DNA of 64,000 nt from positions 25,855,007-25,919,006 of the forward strand of contig CAMGYJ010000011.1 of the NCBI GenBank assembly GCA_946122785.1, in the 5' to 3' direction. Shown piece by piece: positions 43,799-54,302 of this stretch. The notes beneath the pieces were generated by a model. It saw only the letters and a list, made by a program, of their open reading frames with translations, was not told the DNA's origin and ran no database searches. Position 1 is the stretch's first letter; the number at the start of each line of letters is the position of its first letter. A program made the position numbers and the translations under genes. This DNA is from Linum tenue (taxonomy: Eukaryota > Streptophyta > Magnoliopsida > Malpighiales > Linaceae).

Positions 43799-45334
43799 GT
43801 GGGGTTGCCTCCCCACAAGCGCTTCTTTACCGTCTTTTAGTTGGACGCCCATGGTGGATACTGAGGGAGACGCAGGAACAGGTGCCTCCAAGAGCGGATC
43901 CACATCGCTCTTGAGGTACAGCTTTAGGTGGTGACCGTGCACCCGACGGTTGCAACCACCAGCATCGGTCAGCTCGACCTGGCCATCCGGCAAGATGCAG
44001 GCGAGTGAGTACTCGGATGGCCAGGGTGGTCGTGGTGCAGGGGGTGGGACCAGCTCATAGTGGTCTCCACTCTTCTTCCGTGCCGGCTTAGCCACCTGCG
44101 GCTTCGGTCGCCACTCCTCCTTGAGCTTTCTGTTCGGAGGCGAGACTGGATGGAGTGGCGGCGAAGGAATGATAGGCGGGTCCTGCAAAATGAGAGGTGT
44201 AGAAGGGTACACGACAGGCTCGTGTACCTGATCAGAAATAGCATGCACAGGCGATACAGAAATCATAGCACAATGATCAAACTCAGTCACAGGAAAAATA
44301 GCCTGTTCATTTCCAGCACGCAGGATCAGTTTACCATCATGCACATCAATCAGTGCCTTGGCGGTGGCAAGAAATGGTCTACCTAGAATCAAAGGCACAT
44401 CCACATCATCATTTATATCCAGAATAACAAAATCAACAGGATATGTGAATGCACCCACATTAATAAGCAAATCTTCTTTGATACCCCTAGGATGCACCAC
44501 GGAACGATCAGCTAGCTGAATGCTCATCCTAGTAGGGCTAAGTTCACCTAGGTCTAGCTTTTTGAACAATTTATATGGCATGACATTGATGCTAGCTCCT
44601 AGGTCCGCCAAGGACTTTCCTACATGCATGCTGCCAATAGTAAGAGGGATAGTAAAACTCCCTGGATCCTTGCGCTTTTCGGGCAGCTTGTTCTGCAGGA
44701 TGGCAGAACATTCCTCGCTCAGCAGCACTGTCGAGAGATCCCCAAGTTTCTTCTTGTTGGTGCAGAGATCTTTCATGAACTTAGCGTACTTGGGCATCTT
44801 CGACAGTGCCTCCACAAATGGTACGCTGATGTTGAGCTGCTTCAACATTGCCATAAAATTGGCAAACTCAGTCTCCAGCTTGTCTTTGTGAAGGCGAGTG
44901 GGGAAGGGAAGCTGGGGTACGTGCTCCTTCACCACTGGTTGTGGCTTGGGAGCAGGGGCTTCCTTCTCCACCCGCACTTCTGCATCACCGGCTGGAAGTG
45001 CTGAAGCAGGTAATGGTTCCTCCTGCCTGGTCGGGGCAGGATCAGCTGATGTAGCCCTGCCGCTCCTGGTGAAAATGGCACCCAGCTGCTCGTGCGGGTC
45101 CCGTGGATAAGGGATGGTGGTGGCAGGTAGAGTCCCCGGGGCCCGAGTAGTAATCTGGCGAGCTATGGCGCCAACCTGGTTCTGTAAATCTTGCAGAATG
45201 GCACCCTGGTTCCTCTGTCCTGCCTCCAGGGTTCTCTGGCCTGCCTCCAGTGAAGCTATGGTCTGATCCATCCTCGTGATACTTGCCTGGCTGGTAGTCA
45301 TGAATGCTGCCAAAATGTTCTTCAGCTTGGTCAT
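43718..45334 (-). CDS. E3 Pro protein: linker, aspartic protease and pol tail, RT/INT missing
   Basis: An open frame of 538 residues. The N-terminus is a short coiled-coil-like part (TIASLEAGQRTLEAGQRNQG), followed by an acidic/proline linker (PFPTRLHKDKLETEFANF). The protease (about 225-335) has DPGSFTIPLTIG, ADLGASINVMPYKLFKKLDL and LILGRPFLATAKALIDVHDG; D-L-G replaces the usual D-S/T-G. A proline-rich stretch then leads straight to CILPDGQVELTDAGG and VHGHHLKLYLKSDVDP, which resembles the integrase C-terminus. The coding sequence runs over the hairpin gtgggg/ccccac (VGRQPHHG). It lies in a different frame from gag, whose stop is at 45388, so expression as Gag-Pro would need a frameshift or the frame is damaged. 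Confidence 0.75.
   Translation of the reverse strand: MTKLKNILAAFMTTSQASITRMDQTIASLEAGQRTLEAGQRNQGAILQDLQNQVGAIARQITTRAPGTLPATTIPYPRDPHEQLGAIFTRSGRATSADPAPTRQEEPLPASALPAGDAEVRVEKEAPAPKPQPVVKEHVPQLPFPTRLHKDKLETEFANFMAMLKQLNISVPFVEALSKMPKYAKFMKDLCTNKKKLGDLSTVLLSEECSAILQNKLPEKRKDPGSFTIPLTIGSMHVGKSLADLGASINVMPYKLFKKLDLGELSPTRMSIQLADRSVVHPRGIKEDLLINVGAFTYPVDFVILDINDDVDVPLILGRPFLATAKALIDVHDGKLILRAGNEQAIFPVTEFDHCAMISVSPVHAISDQVHEPVVYPSTPLILQDPPIIPSPPLHPVSPPNRKLKEEWRPKPQVAKPARKKSGDHYELVPPPAPRPPWPSEYSLACILPDGQVELTDAGGCNRRVHGHHLKLYLKSDVDPLLEAPVPASPSVSTMGVQLKDGKEALVGRQPHHGLTFFLRFRVGLRFGLVLVCFLCSG
43799..43816 (-). other. E3 copy of post-ORF hairpin
   Basis: gtgggg-ttgcct-ccccac, the same as E2 and differing from E1 by a compensated base pair. 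Confidence 0.65.
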
Positions 45335-45387
45335 TTGATTATCGGGAGCTGGCGCTGCTGCTGGCTAGCATACTGACGCTGAGGCTG

Positions 45388-46560
45388 CTAGAATGGCTGC
45401 CCTTGCCTAGGCTGGTAAGGCTGCTGCTGCGGTGGTGGCTCCTGCCTAGCCTGGAAGGGCTGCCTCTGCTGAAAACCGCCTGCTGGTGCTGGAAAACCAG
45501 GTGGTTTGTTGGTGTTGCTGCTCCAGGCAAAGTTGGGATGCTGGCGCCATCCCTCATTGTAGGTACTGCTGTATGGGTCCAGGCGCCGAGCATTGGCGAT
45601 GAAGTCCACCTGCTCTTGGGGAGTAGAAGACTCCCTCATAGACTGACAATCCTCCACGAGGTGATTCGGGCTCTCACACCACTGACACTGAGCTACTGGA
45701 GGCGTAGCTGCACCTCGGCCCGGAAGGAGACCGTTAGGCTGCTTCAATGTCTGCACCAACTCAGCCACCTGCTGCTCTAACCCGGATCTGGCCTCCATAG
45801 CATGCACACCCCGGTCCCGGTAACTCCTGCCTCTGTTGTTTTGTCCCCAAGAATGATCTCGGGCAGCCAAGGTACTGATCATCTGGTTCAGCTCGGGTGG
45901 AGTCTTAGTAAGGATATCCCCTCCTGGGCATAGAGACTCAATCACCCTCTGGCTGTCTGGAGTGAGGGCGCTGTAGAAGTTCCCTACTGTGAAAGCATCG
46001 CTGAAGCCATGATGGGGACACTGCCAGAAGTATCCCATGTACCGCTCCCATGCATCACGAAGTGACTCATCTGGCTCTTGGCGGAAGTGAGTGATCTCCC
46101 GCTGAATCTCCGTGGTCTTCGATGCTGGATAATACCTGTGCACGAACTTGTCTGCCAGATCGTCCCAAGAAGTGATGGAAAATGGGGGCTGGGTCTCCAA
46201 CCACCTCTTAGCATTCCCCGCCAGAGAATGGGGGAAGAGGTGAAGGCGGATTGCATCATCCGGAACACCATTCAGCTTGAACCCATTCGTCAGCTGCAGA
46301 AAACGGGAAAGGTGTGCCCGGGCTTCCTCATCCTTCAAGCCATGGAACTGGATAGAGGATGTGATGAGCTGAATCCAGCATGGCTTGATCTCGAAGTTAT
46401 TTGCAGGAATGGGCGGATAGAGGATGACCGGGCGGAAGTCAGCAATCCGTGGAGTATAGTAGTACTCCAAGGTGGGACCCGGTGGTGGTGGATGATGATG
46501 GCCAGCTCCCTGGGGGTTTGGGTCGTTCCCCAGGATCTGGTTCTGAGGAGGTGGGTTCTG
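45388..46560 (-). CDS. E3 Gag polyprotein, N-terminus truncated by duplication breakpoint
   Basis: Open from the breakpoint at 46560 (a proline-rich leader, then EYYYTPRIADFRPVI) to a stop at 45388. The capsid part (PF03732) includes HLFPHSLAGNAKRWLETQP, ADKFVHRYYPASKT and AWERYMGYFWQCPHHGF. The zinc knuckle CQWCESPNHLVEDCQ (CX2CX4HX4C) binds RNA in such proteins. A Q/P-rich tail follows. It is the best-preserved gag here. The first residues and the primer site are missing because sequence from 46561 on belongs to the duplicated X LTR. Confidence 0.8.
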   Translation of the reverse strand, partial: QNPPPQNQILGNDPNPQGAGHHHPPPPGPTLEYYYTPRIADFRPVILYPPIPANNFEIKPCWIQLITSSIQFHGLKDEEARAHLSRFLQLTNGFKLNGVPDDAIRLHLFPHSLAGNAKRWLETQPPFSITSWDDLADKFVHRYYPASKTTEIQREITHFRQEPDESLRDAWERYMGYFWQCPHHGFSDAFTVGNFYSALTPDSQRVIESLCPGGDILTKTPPELNQMISTLAARDHSWGQNNRGRSYRDRGVHAMEARSGLEQQVAELVQTLKQPNGLLPGRGAATPPVAQCQWCESPNHLVEDCQSMRESSTPQEQVDFIANARRLDPYSSTYNEGWRQHPNFAWSSNTNKPPGFPAPAGGFQQRQPFQARQEPPPQQQPYQPRQGQPF

Positions 46561-48674
46561 ACCTCGTCGGGCTCTAGATTTGAAGTCAACGTGGTCTAGA
46601 TCTCATGACCACGTCGGGCTCTTCAACTCGCGACGAGACTAGCTCCTTCTTGGAGACTTGGTAGTTTGGGGCTTTAAATTATTATCATAAGGCCCAATTC
46701 AAATAACATTAATTTTCATTAATAATCTGGCATTATAAAGATAAGAAATGCCTTGTAAATAATCAATGTGGTACAAGATTATTTTTTAGGTGTAAACAAA
46801 TGCCCCCCAACTACTTAGTGCATAACAATTACGGACTAAGTAGTTGAACACCACCATGCTAGAAGTAGCGATCTAGTAATGACACGCTCATGTCAAATTC
46901 ACTTAGCCAAAATTTTGCTTGCTGAGGCATGAAGCCATCAGTGGACTTAGAAACCCACGTCGCTTCGTTTTTTTTTTTCCAATTACTAACTTGTTACCTA
47001 ATGCTAGTTGCCTCATCCACAAAGGAATCTCTTCTTCTAGCTTCCAATTTTTGTATGGCTTCTACGTAGGGGAGAGACTCCTATTTTCAATTGGCATCAA
47101 AGGCAAAGCCCGAAACAAAATGGCCGTTATGTCCATCTCGGCCACAAAGTCGATTAATTTTTTTTTAAATCTGTTTGTGACTCGCTGTTACTGTCACTCT
47201 AGAAAATGGCCAAGTGTAACCACTTCCTAAAGCGTAGTATAGCGGGTTTGGGTTTTATTGTCAACCCGGGTCCTAGATGTGATGACTACTCAGTGAATTC
47301 GTATTATCTAGCAATGCAACTTTAGTGAAGATCTAAACTAACAAGCAAACAAAACAACTAAACGGTTGTATTCAGGTTAAGAGAGGTCACCCGGATATGG
47401 TTCCCCCTAGTCTGCAGTTACGCCGAATTGTAATTACCAAGTTCAATTTCTATGAAAGTTATACTGCGGAAGGTTCTCAAACAGTCTGAAGTCTCGACTA
47501 AAGGTCTTCAGACCCTCTCAGTCTGAGTCTCTAGCGGGCGACTAACCTCCACCGGAGTAAACAGATTGAGGCCCTATGAACAAAACATCCACTACCGAAT
47601 TGAATTCGGTACAGAATAGTGAATTGGCTCCTCGACTAAAGTCACCAATTCACTACCTTCGATTAAGGATACTCTATCAACCTAGGCAGATATTATCATT
47701 CTAGGTTAAAGCAGAAACAACAGGAATTTGATCAGGATTCATGCCATTCAATCATTCAAACCTCAATCGAATATAATCAATATCATAGAATCAATACTTT
47801 GGTTCATACAATCAAATCTAACATACAGAACTAGGGTTTCCCATACCCAGATGAATAGGAGAACTACTCCATGGAGAAAGAAGCAAAAGCAGAATCAGAC
47901 GCGGAAATCATACTGTGAAGATGGATTTCTGCTCCTGGACGTTGAATCGGCACTTCTCCAAGCTCAAGCCAAGCTCCAATGGTGTTGAAGATCAAGCTAG
48001 GGCACTTGGAGGCTCTTGTTCGTCGCTTTCTCTCTCTAGGAACCGCTCTGTCTCTCAAAAACTCGAATCCCCCCTTTTGGCTCGGAATAGGCTTTTAAAA
48101 CCAGGATTTCCCGACTTGCACGGCCAGGGTGCACGGCCGTGCATATCACCATTCTGGCCGTGCGGCTCAAAACGCGGCGTACCATTAAGTCGAACTTCAG
48201 CCATCTCGCACGGCCAGGATTGCACTTTGCACGGCCATGCGGATTTCACTTGTGCCCGTGCGTGCCCACGCACAATCACGCACGGCCAAACTGGTCACGT
48301 GCACGGCCATGCAGGTTGTGGTTGTGCCCGTGCGACTTCCTCATAACCTCGCCATGCGTCCGATCCTCGTCCAATCGACCTCAAACTCGCTCCCAAGCCT
48401 CCATTCACGTACTAGGACCTGAAATATCATAAACAAGCACAACCTAGCGTGAAATCGGCCTAAAACACGAGAATCAATACCTCAAACGGAGTAAGAGCAG
48501 GGGTAAAAACATGTGTAACTAACGGTCTATCAAACTCCCCCACACTTAACCGTTTGCTTGTCCCCAAGCAAACCTATCTCAAACCAATGCAACTCTCCAG
48601 ACCTCTGTAGCAACAAACAACCTCGATCGTAGGTAGAGGACTTCCTAGATCATTTAGCAACTAACGGTCTATCA
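46561..48674 (-). repeat. Distal copy of a 5932-bp tandem duplication, internally deleted
   Basis: 46561 onward repeats 40629 onward with constant offset 5932: the end of the X 3' LTR (to 46798), X PPT and UTR (46799-47172), target duplication gtttg (47173-47177), the E3 LTR (47178-48532) and E3 3' UTR (48533-48658). It then jumps to the last ~16 bases of an E3 LTR, aactaacggtctatca (to 48674), followed by gtttg (48675-48679). Gag, protease and almost all of the second LTR were deleted. The copies are nearly identical. The shared tg at the breakpoint (46559-46560) is minimal microhomology. Confidence 0.85.
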
Positions 48675-48679
48675 GTTTG

Positions 48680-49110
48680 GCTCGCTTTTATGTAGCCACG
48701 CCAAACCCTCTTCTTTTCCTTGTCCACCTCGGCTACAAATTGGCCGAGAAGCATCTGCATCCTTTTTTTTATATTATAAAATATCCCATTTTCCTTGCTT
48801 AAATTGGATAAGGACTCAAGTCTCCTTCTTCTTATGGGATTCTTTTCCACCAAATCCTCTTCCAAAACAGAAAAAGATCTTCCAAATCAACTCCCCCCAA
48901 ACTCTATAAATAGAGACCACTCCTCTTCATTCCTTTCATCTTCACTCACATAAATCTCCATAGAGCTTTCAAGAGTGAACGTGGTCTCCATCAAGCAAAT
49001 CAAAGTGAGAGACCAATCTCCCTCCACATCTAGTAGCCGGTGGCCACCTTATATATTTTTCGATTTTTTTTTTAGACGTGACACTCACGTTCCTCCGGTG
49101 GCTTTGTAGG
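48680..49110 (+). promoter_or_regulatory. Promoter and 5' UTR of the antisense PMD gene in X
   Basis: tataaata at 48905-48912 (context ctctataaatagagacc) is a good plant TATA box on the plus strand, opposite to X transcription. The following pyrimidine-rich leader (cttcattcctttcatcttc) leads to ATG 49111. A long T run and a tttgtag just before the ATG may mark a leader intron. Confidence 0.55.
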
Positions 49111-51863
49111 ATGTCGAACAAAAAGGAAGAAACTGGCCGAAAGATACTCGAGGAGGCTACTCGCATCTATCAACAAGAGCATGATCTTCTTGCCCAAGAC
49201 AAAGGAGACTCTATGCACACCCTGGAGATCAACAACGACGGCATAGGGAGATTAGGTCCTTACTTGATCCAGGCACGAAGTGGTCCCATAAGCCGACTTG
49301 ATCGCTACCCGCTCGGTCAAGGGAGACTGTTATACAAGACGAATCTTCCTCCCACGGCATTCTTCGCGCCCAGGAAGCGTTCCAAGAAACCAGTGAGTTC
49401 CTGGCCTCAGAATGATGCAGATTTCAACGGATGGTTCGAACGACTTCAGGAAGATTTGCCAACAACTCGTTTGTGGACGAGCTTTGGTATTTGGAGACTG
49501 ATATCCCTCTACACCGAAATTGGAGAACCAGACTTTGCTCTCTTCAAAGCGGCCTTGTGTTTCTGGTCCACCGCCTCTAACTGCTTCGTCTTCCCAATTG
49601 GAACCATGACGATTACCCTAATGGATATCATTGCTCTAGCTGGTCTGGGTTTTGAGTCAGAAACCACGTTTCGCCTCGAGCTTCCCCAGCAAGTAACACC
49701 CTTCTCGCATATGTCTTTCCAAACTTTTCGCCAGCAATATCAGCCTTCCGATGCCGAAGCCCCGGTGACACAAGAAAAGCGTGCAACCTTCATTCACTTC
49801 TGGGTTTATAAGTTCATCATCTGTCCTGGCTCAGGTGTACCTCGTCAATCCTTGAGTGATCTTTCCCATAGACTTGTCGCGGGGTGGTGTGATCGTGACT
49901 TTGCAGACGTCATACTGGCTCATATCTACCATGGTATGCATACACTCCATCACCAAATTTCTACTGATGCTACTACAACTGGTTCTGGCCCTTTATGGAT
50001 GGTGGATCTACGCATACTTCCCAGGGCGACATAGTTATCTCGACAGTTTAGAAAAAGTTAACCCCGATGAACTGCCAGACTCCTATGGCCACCACTTCAT
50101 CCCGGCCAAACCGCTGGATCGCGACTTCGTGGACTGCTTCTCATACTTTTATCGGCTCATCATGATACCCACCTTCTCTCCCTTCTCGTTACGTCTCGTT
50201 GGATCCAAATTTTTACCACCAAATTTAAAGAGAGACCACAGAGTCCCTCGAAGCCCTACGAAAAATTCATTCATCAATGGAAAAGATGGGTACAGCCTCG
50301 AGACCTAGTGTTCACCCCCATTGGCGCCAGGTTCCCGACCTCCGAAGTCTACAATCCTCACTATGCTTCTCGCCAATTTGGCCTCGTCCAGTCGTGGCCT
50401 TTGACTATGCCACATTCGCCTCAACTCGCAGATCCCACTGGTCGCAGGAACTTGAGTATTGATGAGGCACACAATTTGAAGTTATGCCAAGACAAGCTCA
50501 TATCGACCGTCGAATTTAGACCCTTCAAGCATGCTGAGAATCGGACTTCACCGATCTTTTCTAAATTGCTCCCGAACAAACTGGAGGCATTCGGGCTCTT
50601 CAACGGTAATGCGGTCCAGATAGCGCAAAGCTTACTACCAAACAAACCATCGACTATTCCCCGGGGAAATCAAGTGTCATCTCTTGACAAACAAGACAAG
50701 TGGAAACAGCAATCTACATCAAAAATAGCCGTCAAGCGCCGTTTATGTAAGTTCTCTTTTTTTTTTCCTTACACTTTTTTTTTATGTGGCCTCTTGATGT
50801 CTTCTTCTTGCTTTCCTTACAGCACTTAAGGAAGATGAATCCCCATCAAGGCCACCGAAACTTATCCAACCCGAAGAGAGTGAGCAAGTAAGTATCTAGC
50901 TCCATCTCATACTCTTAACATGCTACTATTAATGCCACCTTCTCTTACTAGTCTTCGTTATATCATTTGTAGTCAAAAACGGTGCAACTAAGTGATGAAT
51001 CTCAAGAGGTGGGCACGGAGATCTATGAAGAGGCTACTCGCCTACTCTAAGACAGATTCTGAAGATCACGAAGAGACTACTCGCCCTGAACCCCACCTCA
51101 TCACAAGCCAAGCAACTAGCCCTCTAGCTATTCCCACGATGAAGCCAACTACAACTCAAACCCCTCCTGACAAACTTGGCTTTGGGAGCTTCGTGACTAG
51201 ACATCTCATGACTTCTGAAGGCACAAGTGGTGTCATTGTGTCTGAATTGTTTACCACTAGCCAGAATGCCTTTGCTTTAGTCGCAAACCCCTTAGTCTCT
51301 ACACCAACCCATAAAGAGACTATTGAAGAAATAGAGGAAACAGGGGAAAGATTGGAGGGGACTACGAAGGAAACCACCACTCTTGCTGAAGAGGGACATC
51401 AAACCATCCCTGATGATAATCCGCCTATTACTCGAGCGAGTAATCCCATCGATTTGGTAAGTGCATTTATCTTTTCATCTATCTATTCCCAATTTCATGC
51501 CACGTCATGACGATACTTCAGCAAGAGGAGTTGGCCAAAGGTCGATCTACATCAAGCGAGGTGGCCTCGTTCCAAGCTAAGGAAGCTACCCGCAAGGCAC
51601 GAATTGATGAACTGAAAGCAGAGCTCCAACGTCTTGAAGAAGACGATACTCAAGAGAGGACTCGAAAAGAAAACTTGGCACGACACCTTCATGAGTCAGC
51701 AAACAAGATCCGTGCTCTTCGTAGGAAAGAAGAACCTCTCATGCCTATGAACGAAATCACCCTTCAACGAGCCAAGGCTATCCAGATTGATCGCGAGAAC
51801 AAGTCCAAATTTACCAAGTTGAAGGCTAGCTTCGATGAGATCCTCAAGACCCTTGATGCTTGA
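49111..51863 (+). pseudogene. Antisense plant mobile domain gene of element X, four exons
   Basis: Exons are about 49111-50746, 50823-50887, 50973-51456 and 51522-51863, all with GT-AG borders (ttat|gtaagt, gcaa|gtaagt, tttg|gtaag). The PMD domain (PF10536) includes LWTSFGIWRLISLYTEIG, FPIGTMTITLMDIIALAGL, then in other frames WWIYAYFPG and QWKRWVQPRDLVFTPIGARF. Exon 4 encodes a coiled coil (RIDELKAELQRLEEDD and on). At least three indels break the frame (near 49990-50030, 50190-50270 and 51046). The position, antisense between integrase and 3' LTR, matches the extra gene known from Tat elements. The role is unknown. Confidence 0.75.
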
Positions 51864-52678
51864 AGCATTTTCGTTTTATTTTGTTTTTACCTTTGAACGG
51901 TCGGTTTAGCCATTGTTGTGGCTTTTGATTTTTGTCTTGAATTCTCGGACTTCATGGATTGCTTCTCGTATGATTGTTTGATTTTTTTTTCTCAATTCCC
52001 ACGTTATCTTATTCATTTCATGGTCTAGCCCGGCCATGTGGTTTGAAGTAGTTGATGATTCATATACTTAATCAAGTCTTGGCTTTCGATGATCATGCCA
52101 ACACGCCCGGGTGGAACTCATCATCAAAATTTAGCCAATGCCTTAGCCAAATTTTGGTTTTTTAAGTCAAGTCAACATGGCAAGAGAGAACGTGACGTCA
52201 AAGCTTGTTCAATGTCTTAGCCAATTTTTGGATATCATGTCAACCCACGATGGCAAGAGGGAACGTGGCAAGCGGCTTGCTCCATGCCTTGGCCAAATTT
52301 TGGCTTTCTATGTCAACCCACGATGGCACGAAGGAACGTGGCAAGAGGCTTGCTCCATGCCTTAGCCAAATTTTGGCTTTCGATGACTCAAATGAACATG
52401 ATTCGTCTACGCCCCTTTATGACTTCTTCAAACATGATCCGTCTCTTTTCATTGTTCATCATTTTTTTCCGTCCGTCATATCTATCCAACCATCTCGGTG
52501 TCAACTCACGAGGTCTTCTTCTCCTCAAGCCGACTCTTCGGGTGGCGATTAACTTAGAATATTCTGAGAGAATTTATTTTATTTTATTTTATAGATTGTG
52601 AGTACTTGGAACAAGGCAACATGGCACGTCACGGCCTGATGACTCGGCATGCCACATCACGAAAATAGCTTAGTAAAA
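51864..52678. repeat. Spacer between PMD gene and integrase with ~73-bp tandem repeat
   Basis: 52139-52395 holds about 3.5 units of ~73 bp, each with atgccttagccaaattttgg and acgatggcaagagggaacgt. The flanking parts look non-coding. It is the convergent 3' region of the PMD gene and X pol. Confidence 0.7.
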
Positions 52679-53725
52679 TTAAGCTTGTTGGCACCCCGCA
52701 TCCCATAGTGAAGGGACGTAGGACTTAAGATACTTGCCATTAATAAGTCCATCGTGTAATACCCCATCGATGTCTTTCAATAGATAAGCTCCGTTAGGAT
52801 GAATGGCATGGACAATGAAAGGGCCACGCCAATTTGGAGACCACTTGCCAAACTTGGGGTCTTTGTCCCCGATGGGTAAATGTAGCTTCCACACTAGCTC
52901 CCCTTCTTCGAACGACTTGTGCTTCACCCTCTTGTTGTAAGCTCGTGAAAATTTGTCCTTTTGAACTCTAATGTTATCGAGAGCTTTTAGTTGTACCTCA
53001 TCAAGATCACACAACTCTAGCATAATAGACTCATAATACTCTGAGGGAGTGAGCTCATGTTGACGCATGTATCTCAACGACTTGACAGTCACCTCAACTG
53101 GCAAGAAAGCTTCATGTCCGTATGTCAAAGCAAAGGGAGTCACCTTCGTGCTACTACGAGGGGACATGCGATAAGCCCACAAAGCTTCGCATAAGTGCTC
53201 GTGCCACTTCCTCGGATTGTCTTCTATCATTTTAGACAAGATTCCCTTCACCACTTTGTTGGATACTTTAGCTTGACCATTAGCCTGAGCATAATATGGG
53301 GTGGAATGTATGATTTTGATTCCATGCTCCTTTGCAAATTCCATTACCTCCCCTCCCGTAAACATGGTACCTTGATCGGCTATTATGGTGGCAGGCAATC
53401 CAAAACGATGGATTATGTTCTCTTTTATGAACTTGATCACTTCACCTTGATTTACCACCGGCATCGGCTTGGCCTCCACCCACTTTGTGAAGTAGTCAGT
53501 TGCTAAAATAATAAAGGTGTGTTTATTAGAAAAGCCGGGTAGATCTTCCCAATCAAGTCCATGGCCCAACCAAAGAATGGACGTGGCTTGATGATAGACT
53601 TCAAATCAATTGTTGGAGCTCTTTGAACAGGACCGTGTCGTTGACAAGCCTCACACCCCTTGGCGAAAGCAGCACAATCCTCTCCAATGGATGGCCAGTA
53701 ATAGCCAAATTCCTAAAGTCTACAC
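52679..53725 (-). pseudogene. X integrase with catalytic Glu replaced by Lys
   Basis: The zinc-binding N-terminus (YYWPSIGEDCAAFAKGCEAC, about 53640-53725) is in a different frame from the core. The core frame (53569-52679) has DYFTKWVEAKP with the first Asp and IIADQGTMFTG with the second. After 35 residues, at GQAKVSNK, there is Lys where the family has Glu (codon at 53267-53269). The C-terminal GPF-like part reads NWRGPFIVHAIHPNGAYLL. Integrase inserts the cDNA; without the Glu it should be inactive. It lies directly against the RT remnant because RT and RNase H are deleted. Confidence 0.8.
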
Positions 53726-54302
53726 ATACTCTTATCTTGCCATTCTTCTTTCTAACTGGCACTACATTAGACAACCACTTCACATACCTAGCCGTTCTTA
53801 TGAACCCGGCTTTTAACAATCGTTCAATTTCTTTCTTTATTTCTGGCAAGACCTCGTAAGCAAAGCGCCTAGGAGGCTATTTGTAAGGCTTGAATCCAGG
53901 ACTAATTGGCAATCTATGCTCTACCAATTTTCTATCTAAACCAGGCATCTCATGATAATCCCACACAAAACAATCTTTAAATTCTTTCAATAAGTTTATT
54001 AACTCATACCTCTCTTGCTCAGAGAGCATGGCATTGATGAAAGTTGGGCGCGGGTCTTCTTCAGTGCCAAGATTGATTTCTTCTAGGATATCACGGGAAG
54101 TCATGTGATCCTCCTCTTCCTCAGCTATACTTGGTCCCTCGCCTTCTTCAGGCAAATCTTCTTCAGGAACACAGTCGGCCACCAACACAGGCTCCTCCCA
54201 AGCTAACCTCTGTTCGAACTGATAAATGGCCAACTTCTCCATCAAGGTCGTGACTTCGGCCTCCCTCGCCACCTTGTCTTGTGGTGGCTTACTCATCATC
54301 AT
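53715..54302 (-). pseudogene. X reverse transcriptase remnant and protease-RT linker
   Basis: The frame 54302-53877 carries an acidic linker and LINLLKEFKDCFVWDYHEMP, then HRLPISPGFKPYK. A TAG stands at 53877-53879 where family members have Gln. It continues with PPRRFAYEVL, EIKKEIERLLKAGFI and NVVPVRKKNGKIRVCVDFRN, the first RT motifs. Right after VDFRN the sequence turns into the integrase zinc finger. The palm with the catalytic aspartates and all RNase H are missing (about 1.5 kb). Confidence 0.8.

Larger units (their letters stand above)
41246..46560 (-). mobile_element. E3: gag-protease element inserted in X (proximal copy)
   Basis: In minus-strand order it has gag, protease with pol tail, 3' UTR and LTR. 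The gag end is cut at 46560, where a tandem duplication of X sequence begins. The LTR starts tgactcgctg directly after target duplication gtttg. Gag and protease frames are long and open, the best preserved of the family here. RT, RNase H and integrase are absent. Confidence 0.85.
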
